Assembly: GCA_019187085.1 (NCBI GenBank)
Contig: JABARS010000006.1
Coordinates: 134,894-198,893, forward strand
Source of the DNA: Pseudorhodoplanes sp.
GTDB taxonomy: Bacteria; Pseudomonadota; Alphaproteobacteria; Rhizobiales; Xanthobacteraceae
Direction: 5' to 3'
DNA: 64,000 bases
Numbering within the stretch: the stretch's first letter is position 1; every line of letters begins with the position of its first letter. The notes under the pieces are model-generated. The model was not told the origin of the DNA. It made no database searches and saw only the letters and a program-made list of their open reading frames with translations. Made by a program: the position numbers and the translations under genes. Positions 23,618-32,844 of the stretch are shown piece after piece.

Positions 23618-24196
23618 ATGCGGACAGTGAAGACGGTCGCGGTCTATTGCGGCTCGAATTTCGGAACCGGCGACGCCTTTCGCCATGCCACGCAAGCTTT
23701 CGGGCGCGAACTTGTCGCGCGCGGCCTCGCCGTTGTCTACGGCGGAACGCATATGGGTCTGATGGGCGCGCTGGCCGACGCCGTGCTCGAGGGAGGCGGC
23801 ACCGTTCATGGCGTCATCCCACGCGCACTGTTCGAGCGCGGCCACCTTCATACGCGGCTGACCACGCATGAAATCGCCGCCGATATCGCAACGCGCAAGG
23901 CGCGCATGCTCGCGATGGCCGACGCCTGCATCGCCCTGCCGGGCGGCATCGGCACGGTCGAGGAGATCATGGAAGTGTGGACGCTCAATCAGCTCGGCTA
24001 CGTCGACAAGCCGGCGGGACTCTTCAACATCGACGGATTTTTCGACCCCTTCCTTGCCTTCATCGATTCCATGGTCACGCGCGGCTTCCTGCCGCCGGCG
24101 CATCGCTTCAGCTTTGCGATCGACGCGGATCCGGCGACGCTGATCGACGCGCTGGCGACGCTGCCGCCGATCACCGAGCCGAAATGGATAAGCTGA
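23618..24196 (+). CDS. LOG-family (TIGR00730) nucleotide phosphoribohydrolase
   Basis: A 192-residue Rossmann-fold protein of the lysine-decarboxylase-like/LOG family. The diagnostic motif PGGIGTVEEIMEV (family PGGXGTXXE) and the VYGGTHMGLMGALADAVLE segment are present. Members release nucleobases from nucleoside 5'-monophosphates, including cytokinin riboside monophosphates. It lies 74 bp after the LysR gene on the same strand. Nucleobase preference cannot be read. Confidence 0.9.
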   Translation: MRTVKTVAVYCGSNFGTGDAFRHATQAFGRELVARGLAVVYGGTHMGLMGALADAVLEGGGTVHGVIPRALFERGHLHTRLTTHEIAADIATRKARMLAMADACIALPGGIGTVEEIMEVWTLNQLGYVDKPAGLFNIDGFFDPFLAFIDSMVTRGFLPPAHRFSFAIDADPATLIDALATLPPITEPKWIS

Positions 24197-24230
24197 TGGC
24201 CGGGCGGCGGCGAAAGACCGCCGCGAGGTT

Positions 24231-25403
24231 CTACACGGTCGACCAGTTTTTCATGGTGACGGCGCGCAGCCGGTCTTCCATGACCTCGAGGCCGAGCCCC
24301 GCCCCCGCCGGCACCGCCATCCGGCCATCGACGATCTCAAGCCGGTCGCGGACGATATCGGCGTCGAGATAAACGTGCGTCAGGCTGACCCCCCAGCTTG
24401 CTTCGCGGATGGCGCTGCTGAACTGGATGTTCGCCGCCGATCCGATGCCGGATTCGGCGATCTTGCCGGCGACATTGACCGCCATGCCGAGGCGATCGCA
24501 TAGCTGCGCCGCGCGCATCATCTCGGTCACGCCGCCGAGCTTGATGAACTTGAGCGACACGCCGCGCGCGCCGTGCCGGCCATTAGCTTCGATATCGGCG
24601 ATGGAATGGATGCCCTCGTCCGAGCAGATCGGGATGCGCGTCGCGCCGGCGAGCATCGCCAGCCCTTCAAGGTCCGCATGCGGCAGCGGCTGCTCGACAT
24701 AGAGCATACGCGAACCGGCAATGCCGCCAAGATAGCGCCGCGCACTCTCCCGCGTCAGCCCCATATTGGCGTCGGCGCACAGGATGCTGTCGGAGGGCAG
24801 CGCCTTGTCGAGCATGAGCGTTGCCTGGATGTCGTCGTCCGGCGTCTTGACGCCGATCTTCAGCTTGAAGAACCGGAAGCCCTCGCGGTATTTCGCCTGC
24901 GCTTCCGCCAGATCGTCGGCCGCTGTCGCGTTCCCGATCAGCCACATGGGCGAGACCGACTTGCGCCGCGCGCCGCCAAGCAGATCGGCAAACGAGACGC
25001 AGTTGGCGCGGCCGGCAAGATCGAGCAGCGCCATTTCGATCGCCGCGCGCGGGCCGGTATTGGCGTAGATCGCGTGCTGCATCCTGCTGATCAATGTCGG
25101 AAGGAAGCGCGCATCCTCGCCCACGAGCGCAGGCGCGAGAACGCCCTCGACGGCGGCGACCATGCCGCTCAGCGTTTCGCCGGTCATGGTCGGCGCCGAC
25201 GCCGCCTCGCCCCAGCCGACATCGCCGCCCTTCGTCTCGACCCGCACGACCAGATTATAGGCGTGGCCGATCGTGACGCCGGACATCCTGACCGGCTTCG
25301 AAAGGGGCAACGCAACCGGTATCGCGCGGACCGCCGCGATCACGAGCGGACGACCGGCGCGAACAGTCTCTTGCGGCGGTGCAGGCTTGGTCAGGGTTTC
25401 CAT
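24231..25403 (-). CDS. Mandelate racemase/muconate-lactonizing enzyme family protein
   Basis: A 390-residue enolase-superfamily enzyme. The barrel carries the K-X-K motif (K180-L-K182), metal ligands D211 (CADANMG), E237 (YVEQPLP) and D262 (CSDEG), and an opposite-face lysine in SLKFIKLGG (K285). This layout puts it in the muconate-lactonizing/dipeptide-epimerase subgroup, not the mandelate racemase subgroup, which has a His-Asp dyad. The ATG at 25403 is preferred over an upstream in-frame start at 25433. It faces away from the acyl-CoA ligase across a 283-bp gap and may handle a cyclic or substituted acid. Confidence 0.88.
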   Translation of the reverse strand: METLTKPAPPQETVRAGRPLVIAAVRAIPVALPLSKPVRMSGVTIGHAYNLVVRVETKGGDVGWGEAASAPTMTGETLSGMVAAVEGVLAPALVGEDARFLPTLISRMQHAIYANTGPRAAIEMALLDLAGRANCVSFADLLGGARRKSVSPMWLIGNATAADDLAEAQAKYREGFRFFKLKIGVKTPDDDIQATLMLDKALPSDSILCADANMGLTRESARRYLGGIAGSRMLYVEQPLPHADLEGLAMLAGATRIPICSDEGIHSIADIEANGRHGARGVSLKFIKLGGVTEMMRAAQLCDRLGMAVNVAGKIAESGIGSAANIQFSSAIREASWGVSLTHVYLDADIVRDRLEIVDGRMAVPAGAGLGLEVMEDRLRAVTMKNWSTV

Positions 25404-25686
25404 ATGTCCCGAACGGCGGCACAACGACGACACATCGGCAGAGCCTCACCGTAGCCAATGACGCAAAGCGGCCGAAGAAACAATTCGGCATACGGTCCAT
25501 TCGCGGCGATTATGGTGAACATGCAAGTTGCATTCGGCCTGACGTGCTCGCTCATGTTGGCGAGGCATATCTAATATAGCAGTTTGGCTTTTAAATTGAT
25601 CGTCGGGCCGTAATAACGTCATGGGGTCCCTCATGTTGATCCCCTGGCGGCATCGAGGCGTTGCCTCACCGCCCTGAAAATAGCGA
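25404..25686. promoter_or_regulatory. Divergent control region between the MR/MLE enzyme and the acyl-CoA ligase
   Basis: This 283-bp gap is locally AT-richer (around 25560-25620) and includes the perfect odd palindrome ATGCAAGTTGCAT at 25520-25532, a candidate operator for one of the nearby LysR regulators or another factor. No reading frame of note is present. Confidence 0.45.
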
Positions 25687-27654
25687 ATGAATCGAAACAG
25701 CTTTATCTGGCGCCCCTCCGAAGACCTTATCCGATCAACCCGGTTGGCGGATTTCATGCGTGCGGAGGGTGTGCCCGACATCGGCGCGCTGCGCGCGCGC
25801 GCCGATTCCGAACCGGACTGGTACTGGCCCGCGCTGCTGCGGTATTTCGCCTTCCCGTTCCCGGTTCCCTATCGCGAGGTACTGCGCACGGATCGCGGAC
25901 CCGAATGGCCGGCCTGGTGCGTCGGCGGGCGTACCAACCTGTCGCTCGCTTGCCTGGAGCGCCATCTCTCGACGCCGACCGCGGACAAGCCGGCCGTCAT
26001 ATCGGTGGCGGACGACGGCGACGTACGGCAATGGACCTATGCCGAGTTGAACGAGCATGCGGCGCGGCTCGCCGCAGTGCTGCAGGCCAAGGGCATCGGC
26101 CCGGGCGACGTCGTCGGCCTGTACATGCCCATGATCCTCGAGACGGCGGCGGCCTTCTTCGCCATCATCAAGACCGGCGCGATCGTGCTGCCGCTGTTCT
26201 CCGGCTACGGACCGGCGGCCGTCGCCGAACGGCTCCGCAACGCCGGCGCCAAGGCCGTCATCAGCGTGGACATCGCGATGCGGCGCGGCAACGCGATCTC
26301 CATGAAGCGCACGCTCGACGAGGCGACCGCCGCGATCGGGGCACCAATCTTCCAGGTCATCCTCGTCCGCCGTCCGCAAAGCCCGCTGACCCGGCCGAGC
26401 GACGTGGACTGGCTGCGCGAGGTGGATGCAGTCAGGACGGCACCGCGGTCCGAAATCGTCGATGCGGAAGCCCCCGCCATGCTGGTCTACACGTCCGGCA
26501 CCACGGGCGCGCCGAAAGGCACCATCCATACCCATTGCGGGATGCTGGCCAAGAATGCACTCGACGTCCTGCTGTGTCTCGACCTCTCGGCCTCCGACCG
26601 CCTGCTCTGGATGAGCGACATGGGCTGGGTGATCGGACCGAAATCGCTGGTGAGTTCGCTGCTCGCGGGCGCGACCCTGATCATGGCGGAGGGTAGCCCT
26701 GACTGGCCGATCCCCGGACGCTTCGCACAACTGATCGAGCAGCATCGCGTGACGTTCTTCGGCATCGTGCCGACGGTCGTGCGGCAATTGATGCGCACCG
26801 CCCCGGACGCGATCACGCGCTTCGACCTGTCGAGCCTGCGGGCGACGGTGTCGAGCGGAGAACCATGGAACGAGGATTCCTGGCTCTGGTTCTTCGAGCA
26901 TGTCTGCCGCCGGCAGATCCCCATCCTCAACTATGCCGGCGGCACCGAGATCGGCGGCGCGATCCTGTGCGGCACCTTCCACGATCCGCTCAAGCCGTGC
27001 GCGTTCGGCGGTCCCGTCCCCGGCATCGCGGCCGATATCGTGGATACCGACGGCAACCCGCTTCCGCCCGGCGTGCCCGGCGAGCTGGTCCTGCGCAAGC
27101 CTTCGATCGGCCTGACGCGCGGACTATGGAACGAGCCCGAGCGCTATATCGAAAGCTACTGGAAGCGGATTCCGGGCCTCTGGGTACAGGGCGATTATGC
27201 GCGGCGCGACGCGGACGGCCTGTGGTATCTGCTCGGGCGCTCCGACGATACGATCAAGATCGCGGGCAAGCGCACCGGCCCGGCCGAACTTGAATCGATC
27301 CTGGCCGAAAGCGGTCTCGTCACCGAATCCGCCATTGTCGGGCTTCCCGACGCGGTGACGGGCTCCGCCCTCGCCTGCGCCGCCGTACCGGCGACCGAGC
27401 ACGGCGACGAGGACCAGATCGCGGCACGGCTGAGCGAGCTTCTGGCCCAGCGCGCCGGACCGCCGTTCCGGCCGCGCGTCTTCGTCTTCGTCGATGCGCT
27501 GCCCAAGACGCGCAACCAGAAGATCATGCGTCGGCTGGTGCGGGCCGCGCTGACGGATTCCGAATTCGGCGACACCGGTTCCCTGATCAATCCGGAATCC
27601 CTGGACTCTATCCGCTCGGCACGGCGGATTTCGCCGGCGCGGTCGCAGCCATGA
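25687..27654 (+). CDS. AMP-forming acyl-CoA synthetase (acetyl/acetoacetyl-CoA synthetase-like)
   Basis: A 655-residue adenylate-forming ligase. The P-loop motif is MLVYTSGTTGAPKGTIHTH near residues 262-280, the A5 region is YAGGTEIGG, the A7/A8 hinge reads DGLWYLLGRSDDTIKIAGKR, and the C-terminal catalytic lysine lies in LPKTRNQKIMRR. The N-terminal part has an ACS-like cap (DWYWPALLRYFAFPFPVPY). It activates a carboxylic acid to the CoA thioester through an acyl-AMP. The acid is unknown; the neighbouring hydratase and CoA-transferase genes suggest one of the region's catabolic substrates. Confidence 0.9.
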   Translation: MNRNSFIWRPSEDLIRSTRLADFMRAEGVPDIGALRARADSEPDWYWPALLRYFAFPFPVPYREVLRTDRGPEWPAWCVGGRTNLSLACLERHLSTPTADKPAVISVADDGDVRQWTYAELNEHAARLAAVLQAKGIGPGDVVGLYMPMILETAAAFFAIIKTGAIVLPLFSGYGPAAVAERLRNAGAKAVISVDIAMRRGNAISMKRTLDEATAAIGAPIFQVILVRRPQSPLTRPSDVDWLREVDAVRTAPRSEIVDAEAPAMLVYTSGTTGAPKGTIHTHCGMLAKNALDVLLCLDLSASDRLLWMSDMGWVIGPKSLVSSLLAGATLIMAEGSPDWPIPGRFAQLIEQHRVTFFGIVPTVVRQLMRTAPDAITRFDLSSLRATVSSGEPWNEDSWLWFFEHVCRRQIPILNYAGGTEIGGAILCGTFHDPLKPCAFGGPVPGIAADIVDTDGNPLPPGVPGELVLRKPSIGLTRGLWNEPERYIESYWKRIPGLWVQGDYARRDADGLWYLLGRSDDTIKIAGKRTGPAELESILAESGLVTESAIVGLPDAVTGSALACAAVPATEHGDEDQIAARLSELLAQRAGPPFRPRVFVFVDALPKTRNQKIMRRLVRAALTDSEFGDTGSLINPESLDSIRSARRISPARSQP

Positions 27655-27808
27655 GCGCGTTTTGTCGCATGGACGTTCCCTCGCCTGAGGCGGCGCGGTT
27701 TGCGGCGTGCGCAGAAGGCGGCTTCCGCCGCCACAATTCAGGCATGCATCGCAGTGCATTGTTCGGACGCTTGTATCCGATTATCATTTGAAACCATGGG
27801 GTGAAGCC

Positions 27809-28825
27809 ATGGAATTTAGACAACTTCGCTACTTCGTCCACGTTGCCAAGCTGCGGAGCTTCACCGAAGCCTCGCGTCGTCTCTATGTGGCGCAGCCCGC
27901 CCTCTCCCGCCAGATCAAGGCGCTCGAAGCCGAGCTCGGTACCGAGCTTTTCCTGCGTACCTCGCGCGGCGTCGAACTCACCGAAGCCGGCAAGAATCTC
28001 GAGGAGATGGCGCGGTTCGTGCTCGAATACGTGTCGGAAATCCCCAACCAGCTCTCCGACAGCTCCGAGCAGCCCTCGGGCGCCGTCTCCATCGGCCTAC
28101 CGCCGTCGCTCGCCTATCTGATCGCCCCGAACCTGATCGAGGCGACGCAGCAGCGCTATCCGCTGATCTCGCTGCGCATCGTCGAAAGCCTGAGCGTGGT
28201 GCTGCGCGAATGGGTCGAGCAGGGCCGTATCGAGCTTGCCGTCCTGACCGACCCCGGCCATCTGCTCACGCTCAACCGCCTGGAATTGCTGCGCGAGGAC
28301 ATGGTGCTGATCGGCTCGCCCAAACTTCTGGGCGACAAGGAGCGCTTCATCAAGCTGCGCAACGTGCAGCAATATCCGCTGATGATCTCGAACGGGTTCC
28401 GCTCGGTACTCGAACCCTGGCTGAAGGCGCATGACATCCAGTTGCGCTTCGACATGCTGCTGGATTCGATCCCGATCATGAAGGAGATCGTGCAGCGCGG
28501 GAAATTCTGCTCGATCGTCCCCTACAGCATGGTGCACAACGAGTGCGCCCAGAAGAAGCTCGTCGCGCTGACGCTGCAGGAGCCGGCGATCATGCGCCGG
28601 CTGGTACTGGTGAATGCCGCCCGCCGGCCGGTGTCGAATGCGATGAAGGCGGTGCAGCAGCTCGTGGTCGAGCAGATGGCCGGCATGTCCACGCGCCTGT
28701 CCGCTTCGGTGGAGGAAGAGGCGTCACCCGCGCCGGAGAAGCCGCGCATCCGCAGGAAGCAGAAGCCGCTCAAGATACGGGAGAGCGCTCAAGCAGGCGC
28801 CCGAAGCCCGGCAAAGGTTCATTGA
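27809..28825 (+). CDS. LysR-family transcriptional regulator (catabolic region)
   Basis: A 338-residue LysR regulator with the HTH in residues 1-60 (MEFRQLRYFVHVAKLRSFTE, AQPALSRQIKALE) and an effector domain from about 92 (GAVSIGLPPSLAYLI), similar to the Nac/CbbR-like group. A basic, probably disordered tail of about 45 residues (EKPRIRRKQKPLKIRESAQ) extends beyond the fold. The last 56 bases overlap the convergent maleate isomerase-like gene. It sits 154 bp after the acyl-CoA ligase and is the likely regulator of this region. Confidence 0.88.
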   Translation: MEFRQLRYFVHVAKLRSFTEASRRLYVAQPALSRQIKALEAELGTELFLRTSRGVELTEAGKNLEEMARFVLEYVSEIPNQLSDSSEQPSGAVSIGLPPSLAYLIAPNLIEATQQRYPLISLRIVESLSVVLREWVEQGRIELAVLTDPGHLLTLNRLELLREDMVLIGSPKLLGDKERFIKLRNVQQYPLMISNGFRSVLEPWLKAHDIQLRFDMLLDSIPIMKEIVQRGKFCSIVPYSMVHNECAQKKLVALTLQEPAIMRRLVLVNAARRPVSNAMKAVQQLVVEQMAGMSTRLSASVEEEASPAPEKPRIRRKQKPLKIRESAQAGARSPAKVH

Positions 28826-29543
28826 CCCCGACCGTACGCAGCGCCTTCCACAGCATAGCCTGATTGCTGCTGATCGTCGGCACGCCGGTATCGGCCTCGA
28901 TACGCGCAATGACGTCGATCGAGCGCATGTTGCCGCAGCTCAGGAAAAGTGCATCCAGGCGCCCGGCGCGCTCGATGGCCCGGACCGCAAGTGCGTAGAC
29001 CTCGTCCGGACGCAGCTTGGTGATGTTCCAGGATTTCGCGATCGAGGCGGTCTCGATCGCGGCAATCTCGAAACCGCATTCCTCCAGATAGGCACGCACG
29101 CGCGCATTGGTCTCCGCGGTATAAGGATTGGCGACCGCGATGCGCGAAGCGCCGAGCGCGCGAAGCGCCTCGACCGCGCTGTTGGCCATCATGACGGCGG
29201 GTGCGGACGCGACATCCGAAAGCTTCCGCGCCAGCTCGTCCTCGCCGGCGCGGCCGCGATAAAGGCTTCCGATGGTGCAGCCATAACAGATCGCGTGCAC
29301 GCGCGAGGTCTTCAGGAGCGCGGCGGCATCCGGCGCCTGCTTCGCCATCGCGTCGAGCGCCTCGGTCGTGCCGCGCTCCAGCAGCAGGCGCGTGACGTGG
29401 AAGGAGACGCCCTTCGGCAGCATGCGCGCCCATTCGTGATCGAACGTGATGCCGGCCGAGGGATTGATGACGCCGAGCCGCGCCTTCCAGCCGAACTCGG
29501 TGTCGTGCAGCCAGGCCGCAACGGGCGTATCGGATGCGTTCAC
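28770..29543 (-). CDS. Maleate isomerase / arylmalonate decarboxylase family protein (Asp/Glu racemase superfamily)
   Basis: A 257-residue protein of the maleate cis-trans isomerase family. Both catalytic cysteines are present: C89 in YGCTIGS (first-half CTSGS-like motif) and C203 in LFLSCGNMRSID. The terminal SSNQAMLWKALR is typical. Two cysteines point to isomerase or racemase chemistry rather than arylmalonate decarboxylase, which keeps only the second. The start is GTG with GGAGAG 6 nt upstream. The 3' end overlaps the LysR gene by 56 bases on the opposite strand. Confidence 0.85.
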   Translation of the reverse strand: MNASDTPVAAWLHDTEFGWKARLGVINPSAGITFDHEWARMLPKGVSFHVTRLLLERGTTEALDAMAKQAPDAAALLKTSRVHAICYGCTIGSLYRGRAGEDELARKLSDVASAPAVMMANSAVEALRALGASRIAVANPYTAETNARVRAYLEECGFEIAAIETASIAKSWNITKLRPDEVYALAVRAIERAGRLDALFLSCGNMRSIDVIARIEADTGVPTISSNQAMLWKALRTVGVNEPLPGFGRLLERSPVS

Positions 29544-29691
29544 GGCGCGCTCTCCAAGGGATCGCCGACCCTAACGTCGGGCCGCATCGGCGGCCTAATA
29601 CTTTCTTCGGATGCGTGCAATTCGTCGTCGGTATTGTCGGGCGGCGCCGGCGGCTTGTTACCGTAGCGGCAGCCGTTACCCGGAGAATCGC

Positions 29692-30462
29692 ATGCTCGAG
29701 CTTTATCACACCGGCCTCACCTCCTGCTCGGTCAAGGTCAGGCTCTGCCTGCGGGAAAAGGGCGTTCCCTACGTCTCCCGCTATGTCAGCCTGCGAAAAT
29801 TCGAGCATCACACGCCGGAATATCTCGCGCTCAATCCGAACGGCCTCATTCCGACGCTGGTCCATGACGGGAAACCGATCTACGAATCGAACGTCATCAA
29901 CGAATATGTCGACGAGGCGTTCGAGGGGCCCGCGCTGCGGCCGGCCGACGCGCTGGGCCGCGCGCGCATGCGCATCTGGTCGAAATTCGCCGACGAGATC
30001 GCGCTCTCGGCCTTTCTCAAGCCGATCTGGTCGTCGCGGTTCGCGCCGGTCGTTCAGGCGGTCGCCAAGGAGGATCTCGAAAAGGTGCTGGCGCGGGTGC
30101 CGCTGCAGGAGCGTCGCGACGCCTGGCGGACCTTGTCGGGCGGCACCTTCACGGACGCGGAACTCGCGGCCTGCCGCGAGAAGATGAAATTCATCGTCGA
30201 GCGGATGGAGCGCGATCTCCAACGCCAGCCGTGGCTGGCCGGAGAGACGTTCTCGCTTGCCGACATCAACATGGTGCCCTGGCTGGTGCGGCTGAAGGAA
30301 TTCGCGCCCGATTTCATGGCGCCGGCAAACGCACCGGAGACCGCGGATTGGTTCCAGCGCACGCTGGCGCGGCCGGCGTCGCGCGACGCCTTCAGTCCCT
30401 CCGACGAGACGCCCGAATACGCCGGGCAGGGTCTGCTTTACCGCGATCTCGTCGCCGCCTGA
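29692..30462 (+). CDS. Glutathione S-transferase family protein
   Basis: A 256-residue GST with an N-terminal thioredoxin-like domain (MLELYHTGLTSCSVKVRLCL, then NPNGLIPTLVHDG and YESNVINEYV) and a helical C-terminal domain (WLAGETFSLADINMVPWL). The cis-proline and ES motif for glutathione binding are present. It diverges from the maleate isomerase-like gene across 148 bp. In aromatic-acid pathways such GSTs can act as maleylpyruvate- or maleylacetoacetate-type isomerases, but a detoxifying role is equally possible. Confidence 0.88.
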   Translation: MLELYHTGLTSCSVKVRLCLREKGVPYVSRYVSLRKFEHHTPEYLALNPNGLIPTLVHDGKPIYESNVINEYVDEAFEGPALRPADALGRARMRIWSKFADEIALSAFLKPIWSSRFAPVVQAVAKEDLEKVLARVPLQERRDAWRTLSGGTFTDAELAACREKMKFIVERMERDLQRQPWLAGETFSLADINMVPWLVRLKEFAPDFMAPANAPETADWFQRTLARPASRDAFSPSDETPEYAGQGLLYRDLVAA

Positions 30463-30480
30463 GCGGAGCGCAGCGCCTCA

Positions 30481-30512
30481 ATAAACGGAATGGGCCATAA
30501 ACGGAATGGGCC
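30481..30512. repeat. 16-bp tandem direct repeat
   Basis: ATAAACGGAATGGGCC occurs twice with no spacer (30481-30496 and 30497-30512). The second copy runs into the hairpin at 30508-30545. It lies in the gap between the convergent GST and quinone oxidoreductase genes. Confidence 0.85.
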
Positions 30513-30545
30513 ATGACCCGTTCTGCACGAGCCGGGTCATGGCCC
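30508..30545. terminator. Perfect inverted repeat between convergent genes
   Basis: GGGCCATGACCCG (30508-30520) and CGGGTCATGGCCC (30533-30545) form a perfect 13-bp stem with a 12-nt loop. Position between two converging genes suggests a bidirectional terminator, though there is no clear T-tract on either side. Confidence 0.6.
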
Positions 30546-30602
30546 GCTCCGCCGGACGCCGCGTGACCGGGCGCGGCGCCGGCAAGTTCCGGTTCAATCG
30601 CG

Positions 30603-31574
30603 CTACGGGATAAGGATGTTCGAGCCGGTGGTGCGGCGCCCTTCCAGATCGCGATGCGCGGTCGCGACCTGATCGAGCGGATAGGAGCGGCCGATGCGCA
30701 CGGCGACGCGCTTCTGCGCGACCGCAGCGAAGACATCGCCCGCAAGCGCATCGAGCTCCTCCCGTGTCGCCACGTAATCCGGCAAGGTCGGTCGCGTGAG
30801 ATAGAGCGAACCCTTGCCGGCCAGAATGCGCGGATCGAACGGCGGAATGGGCCCCGACGCGTTGCCGAAATTCACCAGCATGCCGCGGCGACGCAGGCTG
30901 TCGAGCGAGCCGAGATAGGTGTCCTTGCCGATCGAGTCGTAGACCACGGCCGCGCCCTTGCCGCCGCTCAGTTCGCGCACCGCCTTGGCGACATCGACCT
31001 CCGGATAGAGCAGCACGTGATCGCAGCCGTTCTCCTTGGCGATAGCGACCTTCGCCTGCGAGCCGACCGTGCCGACGACCACGGCGCCGAGCTGCTTGGC
31101 CCATTGACACAACAGACTGCCGACGCCGCCGGCCGCCGCATGCACGACGACGACATCGCCGCGCTGGACCGGATAGGTCTTGGTGACGAGGAAGCAGGCG
31201 GTCATGCCCTTGAGCATGATCGAGGCCGCGATCTCGTCGCTGATCGCCGCCGGCACATGCACGAGCTTGGAGGCGTCGATGTTGCGCTCGGTGGCGTAGG
31301 CGCCGATCGCACCCGTATAGGCGACCCGGTCGCCGGTCTTGAAACCGGAGACGCCGGAGCCCACTGCGACCACCACGCCCGCCGCCTCGAGCCCGAGACC
31401 GGAGGGAAGCGGCACCGGATTGACGCCGCTGCGCTGGTAGATGTCGATGAAGTTGACGCCGATGGCGGTGTGCTTGACGCGCACCTCACCTGCCCCCGGC
31501 GGGGGCAGGTCGACGTCGACAAAGCCGAGAACCGACTCGTCGCCGGTCTTCTCAAAACGGACTGCCTTTGCCAT
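30603..31574 (-). CDS. NADPH:quinone oxidoreductase (zinc-independent MDR family)
   Basis: A 323-residue medium-chain reductase with a GroES-like N-terminal half (GEVRVKHTAIGVNFIDIYQRSG) and a nucleotide-binding half (VVVHAAAGGVGSLLCQWAKQLGA, residues about 145-167). Catalytic-zinc ligands are absent, as in Qor. It follows the first RidA-fusion gene by 14 bp on the same strand and is therefore probably the last gene of the liv-rid transcription unit. An unsaturated carbonyl intermediate of that pathway could be its substrate. Confidence 0.88.
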   Translation of the reverse strand: MAKAVRFEKTGDESVLGFVDVDLPPPGAGEVRVKHTAIGVNFIDIYQRSGVNPVPLPSGLGLEAAGVVVAVGSGVSGFKTGDRVAYTGAIGAYATERNIDASKLVHVPAAISDEIAASIMLKGMTACFLVTKTYPVQRGDVVVVHAAAGGVGSLLCQWAKQLGAVVVGTVGSQAKVAIAKENGCDHVLLYPEVDVAKAVRELSGGKGAAVVYDSIGKDTYLGSLDSLRRRGMLVNFGNASGPIPPFDPRILAGKGSLYLTRPTLPDYVATREELDALAGDVFAAVAQKRVAVRIGRSYPLDQVATAHRDLEGRRTTGSNILIP

Positions 31575-31588
31575 TTACGTATCCTGCC

Positions 31589-32824
31589 TCAAGCCCTGCG
31601 CCCGAGGGCGACGCGACGATGGTAGAAATTGTCCTTCGCGGTGACGACCTTGCCGGTCTTGCTGGCGTTGAGAATGGCCGTCGCCTCGATCTGGTAGCGC
31701 AACCCGGTGTGCGAGGGACCGCCGAGGCCGGCGCGCACCGTGTGACGGGCGGCATAGGGGAACTTGAAGAACCCGGTATAGACGCCGTTATAGTCGTCAT
31801 AGTCGCGGAAGTCGGAGATGGTCACCTGCGACTGGCAGACGTCCTCGATCCCGCAGCCTGCCGCTCCCAGAACCTTGCTCAGGTTGCCGAGCACGTTCTT
31901 GGTCTGCTTGGCCGCCTCGTCGGGGAACAGCACCTCGTTGTTCTCGACCGGCAGAATGCCGTTCGTGAACACGACGTCGCCGATCCGGACCGCACGCGCA
32001 TTGCCTGGGCCGGAGAAATACTCCTTCTTGCCGAGCCAGGCGGTCGGCTCAATCATGACGAGCGCACCCTCGATCGGGATGCCGGCGACAACGATGGCGC
32101 GCAACGCCTCCTCGCCGGCGGCCGCGGTCATTTCCTTGACCACATCATCGTAATGCCGCAGGTCGGAGATGAAGACGCGATAGCGCACGACATCTTTCAC
32201 GTTGGCGCCGATGCCGTGCAGGATGGTGCCGAGATTGGTCATGATCTGGCGCGTCTGCGCCTGCGCGCTGCCGCGGCCGATTAGCTTGCCGTCATTGTCG
32301 ATCGGCAGGACAGCGCTCAGGCAGATCAAGTCGCCCGCCTGCCGGCCCGCATGCGGCGGCAGATAGGGATGCGCGCCGTAACCCGGCCCGCCGAGCGGCT
32401 TGATCTCCGAGAGCGAGATGACGCCGTCGATTTCCATGATCATCGACGGCTGATAGAGGCCGTAGCCGATCAGCGTCTCGGCCGGATTGGCGACGCCGAT
32501 CGCGCTGCGATAGGAGCGCAGGAAACCGTCGATCTCCTTCCAGTCCTCCAGGAAGAGATTGAAGCGCAGCGCGTTCTTCCAGTTTCCGCCGGCAAGCTGC
32601 GTGGCGTGATGGATGGCTTCGACCGACTGGACGGTCTGCGCCGCCATATCGGCGCGGCCGGGCGTTTCACCCGCCATCTTTCCTTTCGGAATGCCGTCGA
32701 CCATCAGCGCTTCGGCCGTCGTCCCCGGCGTTCCGCCCAGGAACACCAGATTGCCCGCGCGATACGCGTAGCAATATGGCCCCATCGGTGGCGCGAGGCT
32801 CGGATCTTCGACAAGTTCAACCAT
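31589..32824 (-). CDS. Three-domain RidA (YjgF/YER057c/UK114) fusion protein 1
   Basis: A 411-residue protein made of three consecutive RidA-like domains at about 15-138, 150-264 and 273-387; single RidA proteins have about 130 residues. RidA enzymes hydrolyse reactive enamines/imines and work as homotrimers with sites at subunit interfaces, so this chain could fold as a one-chain pseudo-trimer. The conserved substrate-carboxylate arginine appears to be kept in domain 2 (R242, ALRAIVV) and domain 3 (R360, AARHTV) but replaced by E116 in domain 1 (NPAETLI); this is my alignment by eye. AAGGGGG precedes the ATG. It lies between livF and the quinone oxidoreductase gene. Confidence 0.85.
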   Translation of the reverse strand: MVELVEDPSLAPPMGPYCYAYRAGNLVFLGGTPGTTAEALMVDGIPKGKMAGETPGRADMAAQTVQSVEAIHHATQLAGGNWKNALRFNLFLEDWKEIDGFLRSYRSAIGVANPAETLIGYGLYQPSMIMEIDGVISLSEIKPLGGPGYGAHPYLPPHAGRQAGDLICLSAVLPIDNDGKLIGRGSAQAQTRQIMTNLGTILHGIGANVKDVVRYRVFISDLRHYDDVVKEMTAAAGEEALRAIVVAGIPIEGALVMIEPTAWLGKKEYFSGPGNARAVRIGDVVFTNGILPVENNEVLFPDEAAKQTKNVLGNLSKVLGAAGCGIEDVCQSQVTISDFRDYDDYNGVYTGFFKFPYAARHTVRAGLGGPSHTGLRYQIEATAILNASKTGKVVTAKDNFYHRRVALGRRA

Positions 32825-32844
32825 TGCATGACCCCCTTAGGCGC

